Both the position numbers and the translations under genes were made by a program. Below the pieces are notes generated by a model. That model saw only the letters and a program-made list of their open reading frames with translations, was not told where the DNA came from and did no database searches. A stretch of DNA of 34,255 nucleotides. It comes from Thalassospira profundimaris. Lineage in GTDB: Bacteria; Pseudomonadota; Alphaproteobacteria; Rhodospirillales; Thalassospiraceae. Below are positions 22,975 through 31,853 of the stretch, piece by piece (position 1 is the stretch's first letter; each line of letters starts with the position of its first letter). Where the stretch lies: positions 1-34,255 of the forward strand of contig NZ_JPWH01000036.1 of the NCBI RefSeq assembly GCF_003326755.1, in the 5' to 3' direction.

Positions 22975-22986
22975 ACGGTTATCCGG
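22975..22986. promoter_or_regulatory. Operator site 9 of 10, MBL-fold gene / ligase 1
   Basis: The core ACGGTTATCCGG deviates at the first base but keeps CG at positions 2-3 and CGG at 10-12, with flanks TTAATAAT and TTATTTATTAAA. A separate small dyad, GGCGTA/TACGCC, lies nearby at 22933-22958. Confidence 0.55.
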
Positions 22987-23073
22987 TTATTTATTAAATG
23001 ACAATCGTCATCTGCATGTTATGCTCGTGATGGAGGATTTGGAGAGGAATGTCCTAACAGGAAGAAGAAAAAC

Positions 23074-24672
23074 ATGTCAGATACAAACAATGTGACGGAT
23101 CGGGAGATCCGTGCACAAATACAGTGCGTCGGAGACATCTTAAGTCATCATGCCGCCGTGAGAGGTGATAGAACCGCCCTTTGGTACGAAAATGAAACCC
23201 TGACCTTTGCCGAATGGGACCGCCGCGCGCGGCAAATCGCCAATGGCCTGATCGCCGAGGGTGTCAGCCAGGACGACAGAGTCGGCTATATCGGCAAAAA
23301 CAATTCCCGCTATTTCGAGACATTTTTTGGATGTGCCAAGTCTCGGTGTGTCCTGTCTCCCATAAACTGGCGACTCGCCTCGGCCGAGGTCGTGGACATG
23401 ATCAACGATTTCGACATCGTCTTCCTTTTGCTGGACCGGGACTTCGCCAGCCTGGAACCGGATATCCGCAGGCACTGCCCCGCTGTCCGGACCATTGTTG
23501 GCATTGGTGGCGCTAGCGAGACGGGACTTGAATTCGACGCATGGCGAAACGCTCAGCCGGATACAGACCCCCAAATTGATGTGAAACCGGACGACGTGCT
23601 GCTTCAGCTTCACACGTCGGGAACCACAGGCAAGCCCAAAGGTGCGATGTTGACGCATTCAAACGTTTTGCATGTGGGGCGCCATGCCGAAACCGGTGAC
23701 ATCGGCCCGTGGAGTGAGACCGACATCAACTTTATCTCGCTGCCATTTTTTCACAGTGCCGGGACCTGCTTTACCTTTTACGGTATCTATATCGGCGCGG
23801 GGACTTTCATCGGCAAGGAACCGCATCCCGATATCATCTTCGACGCATTTGCCGCTGCGCCGATCACGCGGGCCGGTTTCGTGCCTGCCGTTATCCAGAT
23901 GATCCTCAATCATCCCCGCTTCTCGAAGGATCAATTTGCCACGCTGGATTACATCTTCTATGGCGGTTCGCCCATCCCGGCGGCACTGCTGGATCAGGCA
24001 ATTCGCAACATTGGCTGCAAGTTTCATCAGTTCTTCGGAATGACGGAGTCGTGCATCGCGGGAACGTCGCTTTTTTCCCACGATCATGACCTCTCCCGGC
24101 CCGAGTTGCTGAAATCCTGTGGTCAGGCGAACAGCGACACTGAAATCCGCATCGTCGATGCGGATCGCAAGCCGCTTCCCATCGGCGCAACGGGCGAAAT
24201 CGCCCTCAAATCACCCTGCATCATGAAAGGCTATTACAAACGCCCCAGGGAAACCGCAGAAGTTCTGGTGGATGGCTGGTACTATACTGGCGACGCCGGT
24301 TACATCACCGAGGACGGCTATCTGTTTATCTGTGACCGTCTAAAAGACATGATCATCTCGGGCGGCGAGAATATTTACCCCGCTGAAATCGAACAAGTCC
24401 TGGCACGGCATCCTGACATCCTGGAAGCAGGCGTCATTGGCGTCCCGTCGCAAAAGTGGGGCGAAGAGACCAAGGCCTGTGTGGCCCTGCGGCCGGGCAA
24501 AACGGTGACGGAAGAGGAAATAATAGCCTTTTGCCGACAATATCTCGCCGGCTTCAAGTGTCCAAAATCCGTTGATTTCATGGAGATCCTGCCCCGCAAT
24601 GCCACGGGCAAGATTCTCAAGCGGCAATTGCGCGAACGGTACTGGAAAAAGGAAACCCGGCAGGTAAGTTAA
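23074..24672 (+). CDS. AMP-dependent acyl-CoA ligase 1
   Basis: This 532-residue ANL-superfamily enzyme has the P-loop T-S-G-T-T-G-K-P-K-G near residues 190-200, F-G-M-T-E-S, Y-Y-T-G-D-A-G-Y, the hinge D-R-L-K-D-M-I-I-S-G-G-E-N, and catalytic Lys in N-A-T-G-K-I-L-K near the C-terminus. It makes acyl-AMP and then acyl-CoA from a carboxylic acid, ATP and CoA. Similarity to long/medium-chain and aryl-acid ligases does not fix the substrate. The ATG has AGGAAGAAG upstream. It is a single-gene unit and a likely entry step. Confidence 0.93.
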   Translation: MSDTNNVTDREIRAQIQCVGDILSHHAAVRGDRTALWYENETLTFAEWDRRARQIANGLIAEGVSQDDRVGYIGKNNSRYFETFFGCAKSRCVLSPINWRLASAEVVDMINDFDIVFLLLDRDFASLEPDIRRHCPAVRTIVGIGGASETGLEFDAWRNAQPDTDPQIDVKPDDVLLQLHTSGTTGKPKGAMLTHSNVLHVGRHAETGDIGPWSETDINFISLPFFHSAGTCFTFYGIYIGAGTFIGKEPHPDIIFDAFAAAPITRAGFVPAVIQMILNHPRFSKDQFATLDYIFYGGSPIPAALLDQAIRNIGCKFHQFFGMTESCIAGTSLFSHDHDLSRPELLKSCGQANSDTEIRIVDADRKPLPIGATGEIALKSPCIMKGYYKRPRETAEVLVDGWYYTGDAGYITEDGYLFICDRLKDMIISGGENIYPAEIEQVLARHPDILEAGVIGVPSQKWGEETKACVALRPGKTVTEEEIIAFCRQYLAGFKCPKSVDFMEILPRNATGKILKRQLRERYWKKETRQVS

Positions 24673-25003
24673 CCATGACATGCCACAGGCGTGTCCTTCA
24701 GAGCCTAAAATGCGGCTTTCACATGAAAGCTGGAAGACGTACAGACAGCCTGTCTTTTAAGCAGTGCCGCGTCTGTTAAAACATCTTGGCTGCCTCGCAG
24801 AGCAGCCGAACGTTTCGCGACTATCTCATTGAAAAATAATTCTTTTCCGATTTTTTGATCGCATCCGCGACGATGCCAAATAACGTCGGAACAAATTTAA
24901 TTCACTGATTGAAATTCGCGAAAATGTCCCTATAGTTTTTATGACAATATCAGCCGCAAGACATCGTCAGGCGGGCTGTATTGGATCAACGCAGGAGGAA
25001 ACG
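24673..25003. other. Gap between ligase 1 and the thiolase 3 operon
   Basis: This 331-bp gap has no recognisable gene. A short dyad AGACA/TGTCT followed by TTTT lies near 24742-24758 and could be a weak terminator for ligase 1. The AT-rich half (24830-24950) probably holds the promoter of the next operon. I searched it by eye and found no good CCG-N6-CG(G/T) site, unlike almost every other promoter region here. Confidence 0.45.
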
Positions 25004-26212
25004 ATGGCGCAGGCCGCCTATATTTACGATGCGATCCGCACGCCGCGGGCAAAGGGAAAACCCAACGGCGCACTCAACGAGATCAAGCCAGTCAATCTTG
25101 TCACCACGCTGCTCGACGAAATGCGCCAGCGACACGACCTTGATACATCCCGTGTTGATGACCTGATCATGGGATGTGCCAGTCCTTTGGCGGAACAGGG
25201 CAGTGTCCTGCCCAAAATCGCCCTTCAGAAGGCAGGGTGGAGCGAAACTGTTGCTGGCGCACAACTTAACCGTTTTTGCGCAAGCGGCCTTGATACCTTC
25301 AACATTGCTGCTGCGAAAATCGCCAGCGGCTGGGAGGATCTGGTTTGTGCTGGCGGCTATGAAAGCATGAGCCGTGTTCCCATCGATGCGGGCGGCGGCC
25401 CGATGACTGAAGACCCCGAAACGGTCATCAAAAACGGATTCGTGCCACAGGGCATCGGTGCAGACCTGATCGCGACATTGGCCGGATGGACACGGGACGA
25501 TGTTGACGAACTGGCGATTCGATCACAGCAAAAAGCCGCCGCCGCCCGCGATGCCGGTCATTTTGACCGGTCCGTTATTCCGGTAAAGGACGAAAACGGG
25601 TTTGTCGTGCTTGAGCGTGACGATTTCATCAAGCCAAACACCGATATGCAGACTCTCGCCTCGCTCACGCCCAGTTTCGAGAAAATGGGCAAGGGCGGCT
25701 ATGACAAAATCGCGCTGATGAAATATCCCGATGTCGAGCAGATCCATCATGTTCATACGCCGGGCAATTCAAGCGGCATCGTGGATGGTGCATCGCTGGT
25801 TATGCTCGGCAACGAACAGGCGGGCAAGGATCTGGGGCTGACCCCGCGTGGACGCGTCGTTTCGGTCGCACTGACCTCTACCGAACCGACCATCATGCTC
25901 ATTGGTCCCGGGCCCGCCTCAAAAAAGGCGCTCGCGAAGGCCGGACTGACAATGGATGACATCGACCTTGTCGAAATCAACGAAGCCTTTGCCTCTGTGG
26001 TGCTCAGGCTTCAGCGCGACCTTGATGTTCCGGATGAAAAACTGAACGTCGTGGGCGGGGCCATTGCACTTGGTCATCCGTTAGGTGCCACCGGCGGCAT
26101 GCTGGTTTCCACCATGCTTGACGAACTGGAACGCCGCAATCTCAAGCGCGCGCTGATCTGCATGTGCGTTGGCGGCGGCATGGGCATTGCTTCTATTATC
26201 GAAAGGGTTTGA
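25004..26212 (+). CDS. Thiolase 3, FadA/FadI-type acetyl-CoA acyltransferase
   Basis: This 402-residue thiolase has nucleophilic Cys92 in R-F-C-A-S-G-L, E-I-N-E-A-F-A, G-H-P-L-G-A-T-G and the second cysteine in C-M-C-V-G-G-G. The ATG at 25004 has CAGGAGGAAAC upstream; an in-frame upstream frame from 24941 is discarded. Two bases separate its stop from the GTG of the multifunctional enzyme, the classic thiolase/FadB-type pairing. The pair probably forms a trifunctional beta-oxidation complex for straight-chain CoA esters. Confidence 0.94.
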   Translation: MAQAAYIYDAIRTPRAKGKPNGALNEIKPVNLVTTLLDEMRQRHDLDTSRVDDLIMGCASPLAEQGSVLPKIALQKAGWSETVAGAQLNRFCASGLDTFNIAAAKIASGWEDLVCAGGYESMSRVPIDAGGGPMTEDPETVIKNGFVPQGIGADLIATLAGWTRDDVDELAIRSQQKAAAARDAGHFDRSVIPVKDENGFVVLERDDFIKPNTDMQTLASLTPSFEKMGKGGYDKIALMKYPDVEQIHHVHTPGNSSGIVDGASLVMLGNEQAGKDLGLTPRGRVVSVALTSTEPTIMLIGPGPASKKALAKAGLTMDDIDLVEINEAFASVVLRLQRDLDVPDEKLNVVGGAIALGHPLGATGGMLVSTMLDELERRNLKRALICMCVGGGMGIASIIERV

Positions 26213-26214
26213 TC

Positions 26215-28353
26215 GTGGGTTTCGTTTACGAGAAAGACACAGCCGGCATCGTGACCGTGACGATGGACATGGATGGTCAATCGGCAAACACAATGGGTGC
26301 TGCATATCTGGTTTTGATGCGCGACACGCTTGCCCGGCTTGAAAAGGAAGAAGGTCTTGCCGGCGTTATTTTTGCTTCGGCCAAAAAGACCTTTTTTGCC
26401 GGTGGCGATCTGGAGGAAATCCTGGCGGTCGAAACTGTCGATATGCACTATCTGGATTTTCTGAACGAAAACAAAAGCATGTTCCGCAGGCTAGAGCAGC
26501 TTCCGGTTCCCGTCGTCGCCGCAATCAACGGCGCGGCAATGGGGGGCGGATATGAATTATGCCTGGGCTGCAACTGGCGCATCGCCTCGCCGGAGGCAAG
26601 TGTTGCCCTGCCTGAAGTGACACTGGGGCTTCTGCCAGCGGCAGGCGGCATTGTCCGCACCGTTGCGCTGCTTGGCCTTGAAAAGGCCCTGCCTGTGCTT
26701 CTCGAAGGCCGAACTTTCAAGGCCGGCGCGGCCCTCGATTATGGCCTTGTGGACCAGCTTGTTGACAGCCGCGATGGGTTAATTGACGCCGCCAAGGCCT
26801 GGATTTTGGAAAATCCGCAGGAACATACCCAACCCTGGGACAAAAAGGGCTTTAAATATCCGGGTGGCCAGCCGCTAGATATGAACATCCGGATGACGGC
26901 AACCCTGTCCTCGGCAATGCTGATCAATAAAACCCGCGGGCAATTGCCCGCGCCGGAAAAAATCCTGGATATTGCCGTCAACTCGATGCGAATGGGCTTT
27001 GATGCGGCCCTGTCGGCGGAATCACGCGGATTTTGCAGCCTCGTAACAACACCACATGCCAAGGCGGCCATCTCCACATTTTTCCTGGGGATGCAAGACA
27101 TCAAAAATGGCCGCTATCGGGCGCCCGGTGCGCACTGGAAGGCGGAAAGCGCCGCTGTTCTGGGCGCGGGAATGATGGGGGCAGGCATCTCCTGGGCACA
27201 TGCACGTTCAAAATTGCCCACACATCTCAAGGATACGGAACTGGCCAATGCCAACAAAGGAAAGGCCTATTCCGAAAATCTGTGTGATGCGCAAATCAAA
27301 CGCGGTCGCATGGATGAAGCCGCGAAAGAGGCGCTTCTTGGCTTCATCAAACCTACTGAAACAAATGACTTCGACAAGGTCGATATCCTTGTTGAGGCCG
27401 TTTTCGAGGACATATCCCTAAAGGAAAAGGTCATTGGCGAGACATTCGGCCTGGTTTCCGAAACCGGCGTTTATGGCTCTAACACATCGACCTTGCCAAT
27501 CAGCATTCTGGCAGAAAGCTGCCCCGAGCCGGAGCGCTTCATCGGTATTCATTTCTTCTCGCCAGTTGACAAGATGCAGCTTGTCGAACTCATCAATGGT
27601 GAAAAGACGTCGCCGGAAACAACACGCAAGGCTTACGATTACTGCGTGCAGATCGGCAAGATTCCGATTGTGGTCAATGACAGTCGCGGTTTTTTCACCA
27701 GTCGCGTTTTCAGCACCTTCCTGGACGAAGCACAGCTTCTCCTGTGCGACGGCCTTTCGCCAGCAGCGGTCGAGCGCGCCGCATGGAAGGTTGGCATGCC
27801 CGCAGGCCCCTTTGCGGTCTTCGATGAAGTCACCCTGACATTGATCAAAAAAGTGGATGACACGCATCTTGATCTGGACAGGCGGCTGGGTGTTACAGAC
27901 GGTTTCCCTGCCAAAAATCTTGGTACCAAGACAGTTTGTTACGGTCTGATCGAACAGGGCCGTACTGGCCGGAAGGCCGGTGCCGGTTTCTACGACTACC
28001 ACGCAGATGGCAGTAAAACGCTGTGGAAAGGCCTGTCGCAGTTTTCAACGGGAAATCGTCAGCTTTCCATAAAAGATGCCGAAGACCGCCTGCTCTATCG
28101 GCAGGCGATTGAAACGCTCCGCTGCTTTGACGAAGGCGTTCTGAATTCCGAGGTCGAAGCTAATATCGGCTCGATTTTCGGCATCGGCTTCCCGGCCTGG
28201 ACGGGCGGTGCCTTGCAGTACATCCGTTTTGTTGGCATCGACGCCTTTGAAAAACGCGCCGCCGAACTTGCCGAAGAATATGGCGAACGTTTCGAGGTCA
28301 AACCTTCTGCCCTGGAAAAAATGCGCAAACCGGCCCGTAAAAACGCCGCTTAA
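26215..28353 (+). CDS. FadB/FadJ-type multifunctional enzyme (enoyl-CoA hydratase / (3S)-hydroxyacyl-CoA dehydrogenase)
   Basis: This 712-residue protein has an N-terminal crotonase domain with both catalytic glutamates (E114 in G-G-Y-E-L and E134 in L-P-E-V-T-L-G). The hydroxyacyl-CoA dehydrogenase part follows, with NAD motif G317-A-G-M-M-G, catalytic His446 in H-F-F-S-P and two C-terminal dehydrogenase domains. This is the MFE-1 architecture. It is the only protein here with a complete classical hydratase active site. The GTG start has GAAAGGG seven to eight bases upstream; an extension to 26164 lies inside thiolase 3. It is downstream of thiolase 3 and upstream of dehydrogenase 3 and crotonase D. 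Confidence 0.95.
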   Translation: MGFVYEKDTAGIVTVTMDMDGQSANTMGAAYLVLMRDTLARLEKEEGLAGVIFASAKKTFFAGGDLEEILAVETVDMHYLDFLNENKSMFRRLEQLPVPVVAAINGAAMGGGYELCLGCNWRIASPEASVALPEVTLGLLPAAGGIVRTVALLGLEKALPVLLEGRTFKAGAALDYGLVDQLVDSRDGLIDAAKAWILENPQEHTQPWDKKGFKYPGGQPLDMNIRMTATLSSAMLINKTRGQLPAPEKILDIAVNSMRMGFDAALSAESRGFCSLVTTPHAKAAISTFFLGMQDIKNGRYRAPGAHWKAESAAVLGAGMMGAGISWAHARSKLPTHLKDTELANANKGKAYSENLCDAQIKRGRMDEAAKEALLGFIKPTETNDFDKVDILVEAVFEDISLKEKVIGETFGLVSETGVYGSNTSTLPISILAESCPEPERFIGIHFFSPVDKMQLVELINGEKTSPETTRKAYDYCVQIGKIPIVVNDSRGFFTSRVFSTFLDEAQLLLCDGLSPAAVERAAWKVGMPAGPFAVFDEVTLTLIKKVDDTHLDLDRRLGVTDGFPAKNLGTKTVCYGLIEQGRTGRKAGAGFYDYHADGSKTLWKGLSQFSTGNRQLSIKDAEDRLLYRQAIETLRCFDEGVLNSEVEANIGSIFGIGFPAWTGGALQYIRFVGIDAFEKRAAELAEEYGERFEVKPSALEKMRKPARKNAA

Positions 28354-28370
28354 GCAATCTGCACTAAAAC

Positions 28371-28396
28371 ACGGCTGCTGCAACGGCGGCAGCCGT
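28371..28396 (+). other. Intercistronic hairpin
   Basis: ACGGCTGC/GCAGCCGT pair as an 8-bp perfect stem with a 10-base loop in the 82-bp gap between the multifunctional enzyme and dehydrogenase 3. There is no T run, so it may be an mRNA stability or processing element instead of a terminator. Confidence 0.4.
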
Positions 28397-28435
28397 CATG
28401 AACAGACGACCGCAGGTCGCCATCGGGAGAAAACA

Positions 28436-29578
28436 ATGCCGATACCCTACACACGTACAATCTATGAAGCGGAACACCAGAATTTCCGCGAAACCGTCCG
28501 TCGCTTTCTGGCCGATACGGCCGTGCCCCGCCTGGAGAAATGGCGCGCCCAGGGCCATATGGATCGCGATTTCTGGAAGCTCTGCGGCGAGCTTGGAATT
28601 CTTTGCCCCTCCGTGCCTGAAAACTATGGCGGCGTTGACGCAAACTATCTTTACAATGCCATCATATCCGAGGAAATGGGCTATAGCTCCTATCTTCCCG
28701 GTGTGGCAGTTCATTCTGATGTCAATGTCACCTATCTTCTTCATCATGGCACCGAGGCACAAAAAGAGCGATGGCTGCCCGGCATGGTATCGGGTGATGT
28801 CATTACCTCCATCGGCATGACCGAACCGGGCACAGGGTCTGATCTTCGGGGTATTCGCACAACAGCCATGCGCGACGGGGACAGCTACATTGTTAATGGT
28901 GCAAAGCTTTATATCACCAATGGCTATCAGGCCGATCTCATCTTGCTGGTGGTGAAAACCAATCCGGATGCTGGCAGCAAAAGTTTGAGCATCCTGCTGG
29001 TCGAAGGCAACACACCCGGCCTCATCGTCGGCAAGCCGCTTAAAAAGGCGGGCCTTGACCTGTCGGACACAATGGAGCTGACCTTTGATAATATGCGTGT
29101 CCCGGCAGAAAACCTTCTTGGCGAGGAAGGGGCGGCCCTGCATTACATGATGGCGGAACTGCCGCGCGAACGGATCTCCATTGCGGTGGCCTCGCAGGCC
29201 CAGGCGCAGCGGGCCTTCGATCTGGCCGTTTCCTTTACCAAGGACAGAAAGGCGTTCGGTACCACTGTTTTTGATCTGCAAAATACGCGCTTTAAGCTCG
29301 CCGAATGCCAAACCGATCTTCAGGTTGGCTGGGCCCATCTCGATTGGGCACTGGCGCGGCATGTGCGCGGCGAGCTGACCACGGCAGAGGCCTGTGCGGC
29401 AAAACTTTATCATACAAACCTTCTCGACCGCGTTGCCGATGTCGCGCTCCAGCTTCACGGCGGGGCGGGCTACATGTCGGAATATGAAATTTCCCACATT
29501 TGGCGTGATGCCCGTATTCAAAGAATTTATGGCGGCACCGACGAGATCATGAAAGATGTCGTTGCCCGCAGCATTTAA
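28436..29578 (+). CDS. Acyl-CoA dehydrogenase 3
   Basis: This 380-residue protein has all family motifs: M-T-E-P-G-T-G-S-D for flavin and substrate, L-H-G-G-A-G-Y, and the catalytic glutamate in Y-G-G-T-D-E-I-M at the C-terminus. The ATG at 28436 follows GGGAGAAAA; an in-frame start far upstream lies within the preceding gene. It is in the thiolase 3/MFE operon, 23 bp before crotonase D, and probably supplies the enoyl-CoA for that set. Confidence 0.94.
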   Translation: MPIPYTRTIYEAEHQNFRETVRRFLADTAVPRLEKWRAQGHMDRDFWKLCGELGILCPSVPENYGGVDANYLYNAIISEEMGYSSYLPGVAVHSDVNVTYLLHHGTEAQKERWLPGMVSGDVITSIGMTEPGTGSDLRGIRTTAMRDGDSYIVNGAKLYITNGYQADLILLVVKTNPDAGSKSLSILLVEGNTPGLIVGKPLKKAGLDLSDTMELTFDNMRVPAENLLGEEGAALHYMMAELPRERISIAVASQAQAQRAFDLAVSFTKDRKAFGTTVFDLQNTRFKLAECQTDLQVGWAHLDWALARHVRGELTTAEACAAKLYHTNLLDRVADVALQLHGGAGYMSEYEISHIWRDARIQRIYGGTDEIMKDVVARSI

Positions 29579-29601
29579 ACCACAAGCAGGAGGGAAGCAT
29601 C

Positions 29602-30378
29602 ATGACGGAACCCCTTGTGAAATTTGAAATGGATGCAGATGTTGCCATATTGACACTTAACGATCCGGCAAGTCGCAATGCCATTTCTGCCGATATGGGC
29701 GAACAACTGCATGCCGCCTTGAAAACCGCATCCGGCTCGGCAAAGGTGATTGTACTTTGCGGGCATGAAAAGGCCTTCTGTTCGGGCGGTAACTTTTCAT
29801 CCGATCTGGTCAAAAATGCTGGCGAGATTGATGCAGGCAAGCCATTGGAAGATATTTTAAATCCGCTTTTTCTGACCATCCGGAATCTTCCTGTTCCGCT
29901 TGTCACCGCGGTGCGCGGTGCAGCGGCGGGTATTGGTGTTTCGCTTGCGCTTGTCGGCGATATTATCGTTGCAGGCGAAAGTGCCTTCTTTTTCCTTCCC
30001 TTCCGGCATGTCGGCCTGGTGCCGGATGGCGGTGCCCCGTGGTTGATCAGCAGGGCGGTGGGTCGTGTACGTGCACTTGAAATGATTCTTCTGGCCGAAA
30101 GAATTTCCGCCAGCAACGCATATGACTGGGGGCTGATCACCCGGTGTGTGCCCGATGATGCCGTCAAAGATCGCGCAATGGAACTGGCCCGAAACATTGC
30201 ATCGGGCCCCACCAACGCGATTGCGCTGGCCCGAAAGGCCGTATGGGCGGCGCAAAGCAGTGATTTTGAAACAGAGCTGATGCTGGAACGAAACCTTCAG
30301 CGCGAGGCGGGCGACCACCCGAATTTTGTCGAGGGTGTTAAGGCATTTCGTGAAAAAAGACCGCCGGTTTTTGTCTGA
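29602..30378 (+). CDS. Enoyl-CoA hydratase/isomerase family protein (crotonase D), PaaG-like
   Basis: This 258-residue crotonase has F-C-S-G-G-N-F and A-A-G-I-G-V-S-L-A-L, with Ser and Phe at the two hydratase glutamate positions and an aspartate in L-V-P-D-G-G. It belongs to the PaaG-like isomerase subgroup. It may isomerise enoyl or dienoyl-CoA double bonds for the adjacent MFE. The ATG has an excellent GGAGGGAAG ribosome site. Its stop is 11 bp from the convergent second TetR gene. Confidence 0.87.
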   Translation: MTEPLVKFEMDADVAILTLNDPASRNAISADMGEQLHAALKTASGSAKVIVLCGHEKAFCSGGNFSSDLVKNAGEIDAGKPLEDILNPLFLTIRNLPVPLVTAVRGAAAGIGVSLALVGDIIVAGESAFFFLPFRHVGLVPDGGAPWLISRAVGRVRALEMILLAERISASNAYDWGLITRCVPDDAVKDRAMELARNIASGPTNAIALARKAVWAAQSSDFETELMLERNLQREAGDHPNFVEGVKAFREKRPPVFV

Positions 30379-30389
30379 CGACAATCCGC

Positions 30390-31121
30390 TTAAGGCGCGA
30401 CGGTGGTTTCACCAGCTATCGTCGTGCCTTCCGGCGTTTCCAGGCAGGCAAGGGTCTCGGACGACGGCGGGGTCGTGATCATGCCAACAACCGTATCCGC
30501 CAGATTTTCCTGCGCATAGGGCGTGCCCCAAAGATTCTTCATGGCGCGCGGGTCGTTGCGCGCTGCTTCACGCGCGGAGCCGGTCGTAACGACATAGATG
30601 AATGCCAGCATCAGCCGCTGGCGTAACAATGCCGGTGCAATATCCGGTACCATGCGCCTGATATGGGCAAAACACCGGCGAACTCCGGAATCATAGCCCT
30701 GCATAACGGTAAAAATGCGCTCGCGATGGTTCAGCAGCAACATGATCACAAACCGGAAGGAATATTCGTCCATCTCGGAGTTTTTGAGATCAATCACCGG
30801 CACCTGTATCAGAATTTTCACGACATCCCGGATCGAATTGGGTCCGCCGCTGGCTTCCAGGGCGTCAAGTTTCTGATTGTGAAGCTTGTCGAGCAAACTT
30901 GCGACATCATGAATTAACTCGGAAATCAGGCTGTCTTGCGAACTGAAATAATAATTGACCGACCCCACATTCTTTTGCCCTGCCGCGCGGGAAATCTCGC
31001 GCGCCGAAACACCGTCGAGACCATTTAACGCATAAAGCTTTAGTGCTGTCCGCTTGATTTCCTCTCGCGTCCGCTCTCCGCGCGCATATTTCGGCGTACC
31101 CGCTGCCTTATGAAGCCCCAT
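30390..31121 (-). CDS. TetR/AcrR-family transcriptional regulator (tetR2)
   Basis: This 243-residue regulator has the N-terminal helix-turn-helix (R-E-E-I-K-R-T-A-L-K-L-Y, then G-V-S-A-R-E-I, and N-V-G-S-V-N-Y-Y-F as recognition region) at about residues 18-65 and a long C-terminal ligand domain ending in a Thr/Pro-rich tail. It is longer than tetR1 and unlike it outside the HTH. Its ATG at 31121 is used; a GTG nine bases upstream is possible. I see no good operator copy in its own upstream region, in contrast to tetR1, so it may answer to a different signal or read the shared sites without autoregulation. Confidence 0.88.
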   Translation of the reverse strand: MGLHKAAGTPKYARGERTREEIKRTALKLYALNGLDGVSAREISRAAGQKNVGSVNYYFSSQDSLISELIHDVASLLDKLHNQKLDALEASGGPNSIRDVVKILIQVPVIDLKNSEMDEYSFRFVIMLLLNHRERIFTVMQGYDSGVRRCFAHIRRMVPDIAPALLRQRLMLAFIYVVTTGSAREAARNDPRAMKNLWGTPYAQENLADTVVGMITTPPSSETLACLETPEGTTIAGETTVAP

Positions 31122-31770
31122 GTCTCGCACATCTCATTTTTACACGGGTGCGGCAAACTCCGCGCCCAGGCCGGCTTGTTTCAGGTCCCCGTCACCGCAT
31201 ATCGCAAAGACGGCCCGCTTTTTTATAAGAGGCGAAAATGATCTCGCGGTCATTCCGCCCAACATCCTTCATGTTAGCAGACGCCGACATCATTTTGCCC
31301 AAACATTGCTGAAATCCGGGGATTAAGTAGTTCATGTCAATATAAGGGTCAAGCTTCTCGCCAAAACAGCCAGATATTACCTTGTCCTCTTGGCACAATC
31401 ATTTCCCGCCTGACAGGAAGTATCTTTTGTTCATCCCCGGCCCGAAAACCCAAGGACCACCGGAATTTACATCAAACTTTGGCGCGTTGTGCCTTTCGGC
31501 TGTTTTTCGCATTAAAATAGGTCGTGCATCCTGTTTTTATCAAAGGCTCTGTCTTGCTACGGCCTTCCACTTCTAGCCTCGCCGACAAACAGAAAGCCGT
31601 ATCTCTACCGTGACAGGCTTGCCAAAAGAAAGACTTCAATGGAAAATTATTATAAAACAATAACTTAATTTTTATTCTAGTGCATGTTTTTCTGACTTTT
31701 GAACACGGGACGATGGTGGGGCAGCCTCTTTTGCGGTCAAAAAGACCATTTGAGAATTGTTAAAATCTCT
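31122..31770. other. Gap between tetR2 and ligase 2
   Basis: About 650 bp without a recognisable gene. Short frames on either strand lack ribosome sites and family features. The DNA becomes AT-rich after about 31640, consistent with regulatory sequence. A loose half-match to the operator occurs near 31207 but is not convincing. Confidence 0.5.
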
Positions 31771-31771
31771 A

Positions 31772-31800
31772 TTGAATAATCCGAATGTACGTCTTATTAT
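31772..31800 (+). promoter_or_regulatory. Candidate promoter for ligase 2
   Basis: TTGAAT (31772-31777) and TATTAT (31795-31800) are exactly 17 bp apart, with operator site 10 inside the spacer. The predicted leader is about 47 bases. Confidence 0.55.
31781..31792. promoter_or_regulatory. Operator site 10 of 10, upstream of ligase 2
   Basis: The core CCGAATGTACGT has flanks TTGAATAAT and CTTATTATTAAA, very similar to the flanks of sites 1 and 5. Confidence 0.65.
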
Positions 31801-31853
31801 TAAATCTCAGAATAAAAATAACCCAAAAAAAATGGATGGCTCAGGGAGGGCTT

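Noticed and set aside
24832..24880. Possible eleventh operator before thiolase 3
   Set aside because: CCGATTTTTTGA and CCGCGACGATGC lack the right half site, so they were not counted.
31200..31225. Possible operator upstream of tetR2 (minus-strand CCGTCTTTGCGA)
   Set aside because: Only a partial match, with GC-rich flank on one side unlike the ten accepted sites.
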